Part shown: positions 7,752-15,797 of the stretch, piece by piece
Layout: each line of letters opens with the position of its first letter
Numbering within the stretch: the stretch's first letter is position 1
NCBI GenBank assembly: GCA_900553885.1
Contig: USFD01000028.1
Location: 1 to 35,566 of the forward strand
Length of the DNA: 35,566 bases
Source: an uncultured Ruminococcus sp.
GTDB lineage: Bacteria; Bacillota; Clostridia; Lachnospirales; Lachnospiraceae
Reading direction: 5' to 3'
Program-made: the position numbers and the translations under genes
The notes under the pieces: model-generated
The model's database searches: none
What the model saw: the letters and a program-made list of their open reading frames with translations, nothing else
Told to the model about the DNA's origin: nothing

Positions 7752-10112
7752 CTACTCCGTAAATTCCGACAGCCTGTGCCACCGGATCCCCGTTTTCTCC
7801 CGATATTTTCCCTCCATATCCCGGTAATCCGCCGCCGTTGCCCGGGTCTCTTTTACAAATTTCCGTCTTTCTCCTGTCTCATATCCGAACCAGTAGTCCT
7901 CTCCGTCCTGCAGAATTCCCTCCGTACATTCCAGGCTTCCGCCTCCTGGATTTGCCTGGTAATAGACAATCATATTTGAAGCCGCGCCGCTGCATGTCAC
8001 CTTCAGCAGATTATTGTCACAGATCTCACACCTCAGTCTGTCCCCCAGATAAACGCCGCTGCCATATATCCCATATATCAGAGGAATAATCTGTCCTTCT
8101 GTGTGATCCAGGACCCCATATACACCGTATATCGTTCCGTTCTGATCGCTGATAAAGATCTCCGGCACGCCGTCCTCCGCCAGATCAACTGCCGCATAAT
8201 ACAGTTCTGTTCCCGAAGCAGCATAACCGTTTTTAAAGTAACTGCGGTCCATAAATATCTGATTGATCAGTTCAACCTCCGTTGTGGGGAAGCCGGCCGC
8301 CTCCTGTTCTTTATAGAATCTCAGAAAATCGCCATAATAATCCTTCACCACAGTCTCATCAGCCGAAGTACCTGTACTGCCTCCCGACGTACTGTTTTCC
8401 GATTCGCCCAGCCGGATCCACTCGATATCCGGATCAGTATCCGTAATGACCGGATATCTGTCTCTCTGAATGGATAAATATTCTTCATCCGTGATATTGT
8501 ATCCCTTGCCATCCGGAGCGGTCAGCCTCTGGCACTGAAAACTTCCGTCATGGAAAATACCGTCAATGAACTGTGCGGCTGTGCTGTTTTTCGGCAATCG
8601 GTAATAATAATTCCCAACTGTTGAAGCACCTCCGCTGCCCCCGAATCTCATCAACACGCCATTTCCACAGATATCGTATCCTTCATATCGCCAATTTGGA
8701 ATATCATCCGGCTCAAACGTAATCCTCTCCGGACCGTTTTCCCCATAACCGTACAGATCGATAATCTGACCCCTGTCCGTTGGGCTGTTTTTCAGGGACA
8801 GAAATAATTCCGGATAACCATCATTACTGATATCCACAATCGCATAGTAAAGCGGCTCTCCATCATATGTAAACCACGTAGTTTCATTATTATAGTCAAA
8901 CAGTTCCTCTATAACATACTTATACCGCGATGCCGGGCCTGTATACCCTTCTGCTTCCGCCTGTCTGTATTCGTCCAGAATCTCTCTGTAGTAAGTCTCC
9001 GGATCTTCCTCATCTTCTTCCGGCGTCTGTCCATCCTCAGCCTCCGGTGTTTCCTCCGGCACATCCTCTGCAAGTGTTTCCTCCTGCCTGTTTTCATCCG
9101 CTCTCAGTTGTTCCGCGTCTTTCGCCGCGTTCAGCGCCCGGTACCATATATATATGGTCGCACCGATCAGAGCTGCGCCTGCCGCAATCCCCAGTATAAT
9201 CAGAGCAAGTTTTTTTCCGGTCATCCCGGCGGCTTTGCCTGCTGCTGTCCGGACTGCTCTGCCCGCTGCATTTCCCGGCATATTTCCGGCAGGACCTGAG
9301 ACAGCTCTGCCTGCTTTGCGTACTTTGGAAGCGCGTCCCGACGGGATTTTCCCGGAAGCGCTGTTATCCGCGCCAGGTGTTCCTCCGCCGCCATTTTCTG
9401 CTCCTGCCGCCATATTTATCATCCCGGCACAGGAACAGATTCCGGAATATACGCCGCCGGCTGCTTCTGCCGTAATCGTATTTTCTCCAAGCAGATATCC
9501 GACTGCTGCCAGCACAGCAGGTATACTGATCGAGTACATCCTGTAGCCCTGCTTTTTCTCCAGTTCCTCAAGAGAAGCCTTCAGGCGCTTTCTGGCATGA
9601 TACAGCCTGCTCTTTACCGTCCCCTCGCTGATCTCAAGAAGCCGGGCAATTTCCTCTACCTTCATCTCGTCATAATAATAAGCCAGAATAACCGCCCTCT
9701 GCTCCTCGGACAGCTCATAAATGCAGTCCTTCATGATCTGGATTTCTTCTTCCCTGGCAATCCTTTCCTCTGCTCCCCTGCTTTCATCCGGAAGCCCTTC
9801 AAACATCCCCTCCTGATCCTCCAAAAGCAGAATATTCCGTTTTTTTCTGTTCACAAGTTTCATTCCCTGCCTCAGAGTGATTCCGCTGAGCCAGGAATAT
9901 ACACTGTCTGTATTTTTCAGACTGCCTATATTTTTATATGCGGCAAGATACACTTCCTGCATCAGATCCTGGGCTTCATGCTCATCCCTCACTGTAAACT
10001 TTGCCCGGGCATATACAAACTGATATGTATACATATAAAATATATGAAAGGCTTCCTGATTTCCCTCCTTCAGCTTTTCTATAGCTTCTCTCAGTTCCGG
10101 TTCCACGCTCAT
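7752..10112 (-). CDS. ECF sigma factor fused to membrane segment and two-repeat predicted ectodomain
   Basis: A 786-aa fusion protein. Residues ~1-185 are an ECF sigma factor: region 2 (EHEAQDLMQEVYLAAYKNIG, VYSWLSGITLRQ) and region 4 with its HTH (LSEEQRAVILAYYYDEMKVEEIA then EISEGTVKSRLYHARKRLK). A short hydrophobic stretch follows at 193-209, then a Gly/Ala-rich basic linker, and a clear membrane helix at ~301-324 (LALIILGIAAGAALIGATIYIWY). An acidic linker leads to a ~410-residue C-terminal region with two copies of one module. Each copy has a Y-Y-x(n)-E-A-E/A-G helix followed by L-Y-Y-A-x-V-D-x-x-x-D-G-x-P-E-I/L-F. Ordinary ECF factors are ~160-200 aa and soluble, so this one is probably membrane-tethered. 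The start has GGGAGG behind ATG 10112. No separate anti-sigma gene is visible. Confidence 0.92.
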   Translation of the reverse strand: MSVEPELREAIEKLKEGNQEAFHIFYMYTYQFVYARAKFTVRDEHEAQDLMQEVYLAAYKNIGSLKNTDSVYSWLSGITLRQGMKLVNRKKRNILLLEDQEGMFEGLPDESRGAEERIAREEEIQIMKDCIYELSEEQRAVILAYYYDEMKVEEIARLLEISEGTVKSRLYHARKRLKASLEELEKKQGYRMYSISIPAVLAAVGYLLGENTITAEAAGGVYSGICSCAGMINMAAGAENGGGGTPGADNSASGKIPSGRASKVRKAGRAVSGPAGNMPGNAAGRAVRTAAGKAAGMTGKKLALIILGIAAGAALIGATIYIWYRALNAAKDAEQLRADENRQEETLAEDVPEETPEAEDGQTPEEDEEDPETYYREILDEYRQAEAEGYTGPASRYKYVIEELFDYNNETTWFTYDGEPLYYAIVDISNDGYPELFLSLKNSPTDRGQIIDLYGYGENGPERITFEPDDIPNWRYEGYDICGNGVLMRFGGSGGASTVGNYYYRLPKNSTAAQFIDGIFHDGSFQCQRLTAPDGKGYNITDEEYLSIQRDRYPVITDTDPDIEWIRLGESENSTSGGSTGTSADETVVKDYYGDFLRFYKEQEAAGFPTTEVELINQIFMDRSYFKNGYAASGTELYYAAVDLAEDGVPEIFISDQNGTIYGVYGVLDHTEGQIIPLIYGIYGSGVYLGDRLRCEICDNNLLKVTCSGAASNMIVYYQANPGGGSLECTEGILQDGEDYWFGYETGERRKFVKETRATAADYRDMEGKYREKTGIRWHRLSEFTE

Positions 10113-10143
10113 CCGCTGTTTCCTCCCTTATTTTTTTCCGGTC

Positions 10144-11586
10144 TTACCCGACCTGCTCTCCGACCAGAAACATAGTAGATATACAGGTATTATTATTCTC
10201 AGTTCCGCTTTGCGCCTCCTCGATAATGATTTCACAGGAATCCGTTATAATTGGATCTTCAAACTCAATATAAAGGGACGCCCCTTCTGAATAGTGGAAA
10301 TTGCTCAGATCTGCCGTTCCCACCTGACCGTTTCCGAAAATAATCCGGATCTTCAGCGGACGTCCGTTTTCCCGGAAATCCTGAGCAGAACTGGTAAGTC
10401 CCGGTTCAATATAGAGTCCTCTGATCTCCTGGGCAAACGGCGACATATATACAATCTTTTCTCCCACTCCGTTTCCTTTTCTTCCTTCCGCCCAGTACGT
10501 GGACCGGTCCGCATCTTCCATCTGCCCCGCCGAATGCTGTGCTCCGCCTGTTTCCAGACAGGAAGACTGACTTACCACAAAATCCGTACGGGGATATTTC
10601 CCCGGGCGGCTGTTATACTGCTGTGCTGCATGAAACGTCAGCAGCTTTCCTGTCCGCCCCTGCGCCCCGATACTCAGATCCGCTATTTTCTTCCATTCCA
10701 TATCCGTCTTCACAGGATACTGGTCTTCCATCTCTTTAAGAAGCTGTTCGTATTCTGCTTCTGTAATCTCATCTGCCGCAAGTCCTCCCGAAGAGTCTTC
10801 GGCATATACACCATTGCTGTACAGAATCTGCCGCTCATAATTCAGCTCCGCTGTTCCGTCTTTCAGGCTTAAGTATGCAGTATTCAGGTCTGACGGATTG
10901 TCATCTTCAACGTATTTCAGCATGCCCCCTTCGCAGATGAAACACTCCGTCCGGTTCTCCGTCCGGCCGTCTCCGGATACAGAATCAATACCGAATCCTA
11001 TCACAACAGATAAATGCTGAGGCGTACTGTCCGCATATCCGTAAATATCCACAATTTTATATCCGCTGTCCTTCTCCCCCGGCACTTCCGCAATCACCAG
11101 TTCCGGCACACCATCTTCACACAGATCCTCCAGAGTATAGTACAACTCTCTGCTCCCGCCGTTTATCAGATCCGGATTCACATAAGGAAACTCCTCGTAT
11201 TTACCGGCAAATCCTTTCTGCTCTGCTTCCTGATACTCGGTCAGAATCCGGGCATAATACTTCTGAGCCGTCTCATCTGTATATGTCTCATCTTCCTGTT
11301 CCGGCCCGGACGGCATCTTCTCTTCATTTTCCCTGCTCTCTCCGGCAGCCTGCCGGTTTTCGCTTATCCCGGCCTGTTTTTTCTCCTGCATAAACCAGAT
11401 AACTCCTCCTGCCGCAATAGCCAGGATCAGAACGGACGCCACACTGCCGATCAGCAGCGCCGCCCTGCTTCTTCCCGTTTTCTTCCGGCCAGGCTCCGGC
11501 CCGGTCCGCTTCTTTACCGGTGTGCCGCATACGCTGCAGAATCCTGCGTCATCATCCAGCATATTCCCACATTTTCTACAATACAT
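10144..11586 (-). CDS. Zinc-ribbon membrane protein with sigma-fusion-like module and NADase-type glycan-binding-like C-terminus
   Basis: 480 aa. An N-terminal zinc ribbon has ligands C3, C6, C17 and C20; a basic stretch follows, then one membrane helix at ~42-65 and an acidic linker. Residues ~105-200 repeat the module found twice in the neighbouring ECF sigma fusion (YYARILTEYQEAEQKGF then ELYYTLEDLCEDGVPELVIAE). The last ~170 residues resemble the NADase-type glycan-binding domain, a discoidin-like fold: ATG-like strand, MEDADRSTYWAEGRKGNGVG, then a GLYIEPG strand and FRENGRPLKIRIIF. The zinc ribbon should be cytoplasmic and the rest outside. It starts inside the last codons of the 62-aa gene (11-base overlap) and ends 31 bases before the sigma fusion. 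A role in sensing envelope glycan is an inference. Confidence 0.88.
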   Translation of the reverse strand: MYCRKCGNMLDDDAGFCSVCGTPVKKRTGPEPGRKKTGRSRAALLIGSVASVLILAIAAGGVIWFMQEKKQAGISENRQAAGESRENEEKMPSGPEQEDETYTDETAQKYYARILTEYQEAEQKGFAGKYEEFPYVNPDLINGGSRELYYTLEDLCEDGVPELVIAEVPGEKDSGYKIVDIYGYADSTPQHLSVVIGFGIDSVSGDGRTENRTECFICEGGMLKYVEDDNPSDLNTAYLSLKDGTAELNYERQILYSNGVYAEDSSGGLAADEITEAEYEQLLKEMEDQYPVKTDMEWKKIADLSIGAQGRTGKLLTFHAAQQYNSRPGKYPRTDFVVSQSSCLETGGAQHSAGQMEDADRSTYWAEGRKGNGVGEKIVYMSPFAQEIRGLYIEPGLTSSAQDFRENGRPLKIRIIFGNGQVGTADLSNFHYSEGASLYIEFEDPIITDSCEIIIEEAQSGTENNNTCISTMFLVGEQVG

Positions 11587-11764
11587 TACCCTCTTCTCCT
11601 ATTCTCCTGCATAATCTCTGGTACATCTCTTCCGCCTGTTCTTCTGTAAGCAGATTCTCTGCAAGCAGCGCCTTTACTGCTGCCGTCAGACTCAGCCGGC
11701 GTCTCTCCTGTTCCCGCTCTTCCCGGGAATTCTCATACCCGGATATATACTTTTTCATTTCCAT
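11576..11764 (-). CDS. Small hypothetical protein (62 aa), coupled to the zinc-ribbon gene
   Basis: A short charged protein with no membrane segment. The C-terminal half (TAAVKALLAENLLTEEQAEE) has the pattern of a SHOCT-like short helical oligomerisation motif, in which a helix is followed by L-L-T-x-E-E. That family call is tentative. The support for it being a real gene is its position: it lies between two operon members and its stop overlaps the next gene's ATG within ATGTATTGTAG, a typical coupling arrangement. The ribosome binding site is weak (an A-rich GAAAAAAGAAA stretch). ATG 11758 is a possible alternative start. Confidence 0.6.
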   Translation of the reverse strand: MEMKKYISGYENSREEREQERRRLSLTAAVKALLAENLLTEEQAEEMYQRLCRRIGEEGNVL

Positions 11765-11841
11765 ACTATAATATCAATTTCTTTTTTCCATAACAACTCT
11801 TATTCCCGCCTCCCCCCTACTTCGCCATCCGGCCGGAATTT

Positions 11842-13245
11842 TTAATAAATCTTTCCGTTAAAGTCAATCCACTGATATTCCGTATCACTGTAAAAGAGGA
11901 TCAATCCCAGATCCGCAGCGACAAAATCCCCTCCGTATTCTCCTGTTTTCAGTATCTTATTTCTGCGGTTCAGTATAACATATTCCCCGTCTTTTATTCC
12001 CACGATCATATTTTCAGACATCGGGACACACTGATCGTATTCAAATGGAATAATTATATTGTTAGAAGCGTCTACACATCCCCACTTCCCATCCTTTGAC
12101 ACTCCGGCAAGATCACATGGATAAATATTCGTGATATCTCTTTCCGCTATATCGTCATATACACGTGGAATAACTGTATTTCCGCTGCCGTCTATAAATC
12201 CCCATTTATTATCAAAATTAACAGCGGCAAGATCGCCGGCCCCGAATCCCCGCACAGCCGCAAAAGGCACATACTCATCTAATTTCAATGTCTCCCCCTT
12301 TTCGTTAATAAATATCCACTCTATGCTTGTTGAAACATTCCCCTCTTCAGAGATAACCCCACCATCTATCGCCACCGGTGCCAGGCCATTTCTGCCGAAC
12401 TCCCCGGCCTCCAGATACTGCGGCTGTATCAGCCATTCGCCTTCCTCATTAATATAACCCCAGCCCTCATCTGTCCGGGCCGGAATCATACCGTTTTCAG
12501 AAATTGCTCCGAGATCTTCATATACGGCCGGTATGATCCAGCTCATATTCCCATCCATATATCCGTACGCATCCTGATATTCATCATACACGACATACCA
12601 GCCTTTCTCCTTCATTGTCAGTGTGTTCTTCACATCCCCCGCCAGGCTAAGATTATCAGGAAACCACGTCACGTTTCCTTCTTCGTCCATAAAACCTTTT
12701 TTCTCGTTCCACCCATTTTCAGACCATGTAATCGGAACTTTGCCGTTTACAAAATCATCCTGAAAATATGAACTCAATCTGCCCGCCGCGGCAACCTCTG
12801 AATTTATACCAATGGCACTCACTACATTTCCCCGCCGGTCGATAAGCAGCGCCCGGCTGCCTTTTACAACAATTGCTGTTCCATTATCAAAAAACAGATT
12901 TGCACAGTCAAACTGCGGCTCTATCATCCAGTCCCCGTTCCGGTTCTTATACCCGTACTTTTCGCCTTCCTTTGCCGGAAGCAGAAAATCTGCCGTCAGT
13001 TTTTTCTCCCATGGCATCTGCTGCTGTCCTGATCTTTGAGAAATCAGAAATATTCTGACTCCCAGAAAGACCCCCAATAAAAGAACCGCTGCTGCCATTA
13101 TAATTCCACGCCCCGTTTTCTCCCTGGTTTTCCTGGTATTTTCTTCCCCTGTCCGCCCGGAACTGCCGGCATCCTGCGGAGCCCCGCAGTATTTACAGTA
13201 CCGGCATCCTTCTCTGATTTCCCGTTTACAATTTCTGCAGTACAT
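11842..13245 (-). CDS. Zinc-ribbon WG-repeat membrane protein
   Basis: 467 aa. The N-terminus is a zinc ribbon with C3, C6, C17 and C20 and begins almost identically to the zinc-ribbon gene downstream (MYCR-x-C). A basic linker and one membrane helix follow (~residues 48-70). The rest is a chain of roughly seven to nine WG repeats (Y/W-G-[YF]-[IM]-D/N-x-x-G-x-W-x-I-x-P-x-[YF]-D), for example EGWGYINEEGEWLIQPQYLE and NKWGFIDGSGNTVIPRVYDD. WG repeats form repetitive beta structures and are common in bacterial surface proteins, but no precise function is known. It starts with ATG 13245 behind AGAGGAG. It is probably the first gene of the sigma-fusion operon; the gap to the next gene is 77 bases, with no convincing terminator. 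Confidence 0.9.
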   Translation of the reverse strand: MYCRNCKREIREGCRYCKYCGAPQDAGSSGRTGEENTRKTREKTGRGIIMAAAVLLLGVFLGVRIFLISQRSGQQQMPWEKKLTADFLLPAKEGEKYGYKNRNGDWMIEPQFDCANLFFDNGTAIVVKGSRALLIDRRGNVVSAIGINSEVAAAGRLSSYFQDDFVNGKVPITWSENGWNEKKGFMDEEGNVTWFPDNLSLAGDVKNTLTMKEKGWYVVYDEYQDAYGYMDGNMSWIIPAVYEDLGAISENGMIPARTDEGWGYINEEGEWLIQPQYLEAGEFGRNGLAPVAIDGGVISEEGNVSTSIEWIFINEKGETLKLDEYVPFAAVRGFGAGDLAAVNFDNKWGFIDGSGNTVIPRVYDDIAERDITNIYPCDLAGVSKDGKWGCVDASNNIIIPFEYDQCVPMSENMIVGIKDGEYVILNRRNKILKTGEYGGDFVAADLGLILFYSDTEYQWIDFNGKIY

Positions 13246-13336
13246 AAATGTTCTCCTCTTTTCACCAAAATTTTATTGTTCTATAATGTAAGTACTGCTT
13301 TATCTTCATCTGGTTCAAAATTTCTCAAAATTTTTT

Positions 13337-13368
13337 CAAAAAATAAGCCGGAAAAAATCCCGGCTTAT
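13337..13368 (-). terminator. Intrinsic terminator of hppA
   Basis: ATAAGCCGG (13343-13351) pairs with CCGGCTTAT (13360-13368). On the minus strand six Ts follow the stem. It lies 20 bases after the hppA stop codon. Confidence 0.9.
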
Positions 13369-13388
13369 CTTTCCTTCTGTTTATTCAC

Positions 13389-15488
13389 TTAAAAGATATG
13401 ATAATTTACAACCAGCGCCGCAAATACGATAGACACCATCGAAAGCAGCTTGATCAGAATATTGATTGACGGTCCTGACGTATCTTTAAACGGATCACCG
13501 ACCGTATCTCCTACGACTGCCGCCTTGTGGCATTCGCTTCCCTTTCCTCCATGGGCGCCGCCTTCAATATATTTCTTCGCGTTATCCCACGCGCCTCCGG
13601 CATTTGCCATAAAGATTGCCATCAGGAATCCTGTTGCCGTAGATCCTGTCAGCAGACCGATCACACCATTGTATCCCAGGATCAGACCGGTTATAACAGG
13701 AGTAATGATTGCCAGCAGTGTAGGAAGAATCATCTCATGAAGGGATGCTTTCGTACAAATGTCAACACATGTTTCATAATCCGCATCCGCCTTGCCTTCC
13801 ATCAGTCCCTTGATTTCTCTGAACTGACGGCGCACCTCAACAACGATACTCTGAGCCGCGCGGCCGACCGATTCCATTGTCAGAGCCGCAAATACGAACG
13901 GCAGACACGCTCCGATAAAGATTCCGACAAGAACTGTGGGGTTCATTACGCTCATATCCAGAACGACTTTATCCCCGCCTACTTCCTGTACTTTCTCCAC
14001 ATAAGAAGCAATAAGCGCCAGAGCTGTCAGAGCGGCAGATCCGATCGCAAAGCCTTTTCCTGTTGCAGCCGTTGTATTTCCAAGAGAATCCAGAGCGTCT
14101 GTACGTTTTCTGACCTCAGCCTCAAGGCCTGCCATCTCTGCGATACCTCCCGCATTGTCCGCGATAGGACCATATGCGTCTGTTGCAAGAGTAATACCCA
14201 GTGTAGAAAGCATACCTACCGCTGCCAGAGCGATTCCGTAAAGTCCCCGTGTGGATTCAATGAAACCTCCGGATAATGCATATGCCGCCATAACGCAGAC
14301 CGCTATGATGATAATCGGAACCGCTGTAGAAAGCATACCAAGGCTCAGGCCTCCGATAATAATCGTCGCAGATCCCGTCTCTGATTTATCTGCCAGCTTC
14401 TTTGTCGGTTTGTATGTGTCAGATGTAAAATACTCTGTAAAGAATCCGATCAGCACTCCGGCCAGCAGTCCGGCCAGAATTGCGAAGTAGAATCCGATAT
14501 AATGTTCGCCAAGGATGAACCATACAAGCGGGAACGCAACCACCGCAATAATCACCGCACTTGTATTTGTTCCCCGTCTGAGAGCTTTCAGCAGAGTACT
14601 CTGATCTGTATCTTCTCCGGTCTTTACAAGAAGAGAACCTAAAATGGATGCAAGCACACCGACTGCCGCCAGCACCATAGGAATAATTACCGCGTTCACC
14701 CGGTCAACCTCTGCAATCTTGTTAAATGCAATAACGCCCAGAGAGCACGCTGACAGAATAGATCCTACATAAGATTCGTAAAGGTCTGCGCCCATTCCCG
14801 CGACATCGCCTACATTATCGCCTACATTATCCGCGATAACCGCCGGGTTTCTGGGATCATCCTCAGGAATTCCCGCTTCTACCTTTCCGACCAGGTCTGC
14901 GCCCACATCAGCTGCTTTTGTATAAATACCGCCGCCGACACGTGCAAACAGTGCCATGGAAGAAGCGCCCATTCCAAAGGTAAGCATTGTACTTGTAATA
15001 TCCTCAATTGAAAGTTTGAAAACCAGTTTCAGAAGCAGATACCAGATTGAAATGTCCAGCAGTCCAAGTCCGACTACCGTAAATCCCATTACAGAGCCTG
15101 CTGAAAACGCGACGTTCAGGCCCTTGTTCAGACTTTTCTGACAGGCTGCCGCTGTTCTCGCATTTGCTCTTGTTGCAATCTGCATTCCCACAAATCCAGA
15201 AAGGCCTGAGAAAAATCCTCCCGTCACAAAAGCAAAGGGAACATATGGGGTCAGGAATCCGGTAATCGCCATCACAAGAAGGATCACAAACATAACTGCA
15301 AAAAATCCGATAAGGATTTTATACTGGCGTCTCAGATACGCCATTGCCCCCTGATGGATGGATGCCGAAATCTTTTTCATCCTGTCGTTTCCTTCCGGGA
15401 AACGTAGTACCTTCTGCGCCCTGCTCGCTACAAAGAGAAGCGCAATGATGGAGCCGAAGAGTGTCAGTAGTGCCAATTGATTGTCCAT
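13389..15488 (-). CDS. hppA: Membrane-bound ion-translocating pyrophosphatase
   Basis: A 699-aa integral membrane enzyme with about sixteen membrane segments, the usual length for the family. It couples hydrolysis of pyrophosphate to pumping of H+ or Na+ across the cytoplasmic membrane. The pyrophosphate/magnesium-binding signature is intact at residues ~185-240 (GGGIYTKAADVGADLVGKVE, then DDPRNPAVIADNVGDNVGD). The second cluster is also present (ATDAYGPIADNAGGIAEMAG, about 435-454). The residue after GNTT is Ala474 rather than Lys, which in this family marks the K+-dependent subclass. Whether the pumped ion is H+ or Na+ cannot be decided here. ATG 15488 has GGAGGAAA upstream. It is a single-gene transcript with its own terminator. 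Confidence 0.97.
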   Translation of the reverse strand: MDNQLALLTLFGSIIALLFVASRAQKVLRFPEGNDRMKKISASIHQGAMAYLRRQYKILIGFFAVMFVILLVMAITGFLTPYVPFAFVTGGFFSGLSGFVGMQIATRANARTAAACQKSLNKGLNVAFSAGSVMGFTVVGLGLLDISIWYLLLKLVFKLSIEDITSTMLTFGMGASSMALFARVGGGIYTKAADVGADLVGKVEAGIPEDDPRNPAVIADNVGDNVGDVAGMGADLYESYVGSILSACSLGVIAFNKIAEVDRVNAVIIPMVLAAVGVLASILGSLLVKTGEDTDQSTLLKALRRGTNTSAVIIAVVAFPLVWFILGEHYIGFYFAILAGLLAGVLIGFFTEYFTSDTYKPTKKLADKSETGSATIIIGGLSLGMLSTAVPIIIIAVCVMAAYALSGGFIESTRGLYGIALAAVGMLSTLGITLATDAYGPIADNAGGIAEMAGLEAEVRKRTDALDSLGNTTAATGKGFAIGSAALTALALIASYVEKVQEVGGDKVVLDMSVMNPTVLVGIFIGACLPFVFAALTMESVGRAAQSIVVEVRRQFREIKGLMEGKADADYETCVDICTKASLHEMILPTLLAIITPVITGLILGYNGVIGLLTGSTATGFLMAIFMANAGGAWDNAKKYIEGGAHGGKGSECHKAAVVGDTVGDPFKDTSGPSINILIKLLSMVSIVFAALVVNYHIF

Positions 15489-15545
15489 ATTAGTCTTTCC
15501 TCCATTCCTTTGAGCATTTATCTGCCGGACTTTTCAAGGCAGATA

Positions 15546-15575
15546 TATAATAGTATGTGTACGCAGACTATTATA
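15546..15575. promoter_or_regulatory. hppA: Inverted repeat in the hppA promoter/leader
   Basis: TATAATAGT (15546-15554) and ACTATTATA (15567-15575) are a perfect 9-base inverted repeat around 12 bases. The right arm contains the minus-strand extended -10 (TGTTATAAT, 15578-15570) that probably drives hppA; no good -35 is visible. The repeat therefore covers the start of transcription and could be an operator or a 5' mRNA hairpin. It is 57 bases upstream of the hppA start codon. The 309-base gap 15489-15797 holds only this region and the glgB terminator. Confidence 0.5.
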
Positions 15576-15730
15576 ACACTTTAACAAAAATTTTAGAAGT
15601 TTTTTCTTCTTTTATTTCATTTTTCACACACTTTTATTCCAATCTAGGCTTTCGCCCGTTATTTTTTATCCAAAAAGCACAATCTGACAGGAAATTTCGG
15701 CTGAAAACCGCACAACAATCACAGAAACGC

Positions 15731-15764
15731 AAAAAGCAGACAGAGCAATTCTCCATCTGCTTTT
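15731..15764 (-). terminator. Intrinsic terminator of glgB
   Basis: AAAAGCAGA (15732-15740) pairs with TCTGCTTTT (15756-15764) around a 15-base loop. On the minus strand the T-rich right arm runs into five Ts. It lies 33 bases after the glgB stop. Confidence 0.8.
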
Positions 15765-15797
15765 CTTCATTTCACTGATAACTGTCGTCAGATACAA

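Noticed and set aside
7752..13245. Sigma-fusion operon considered as part of a mobile or phage element
   Set aside because: No integrase, transposase, repeats or attachment sites were seen, and base composition matches the flanking genes.
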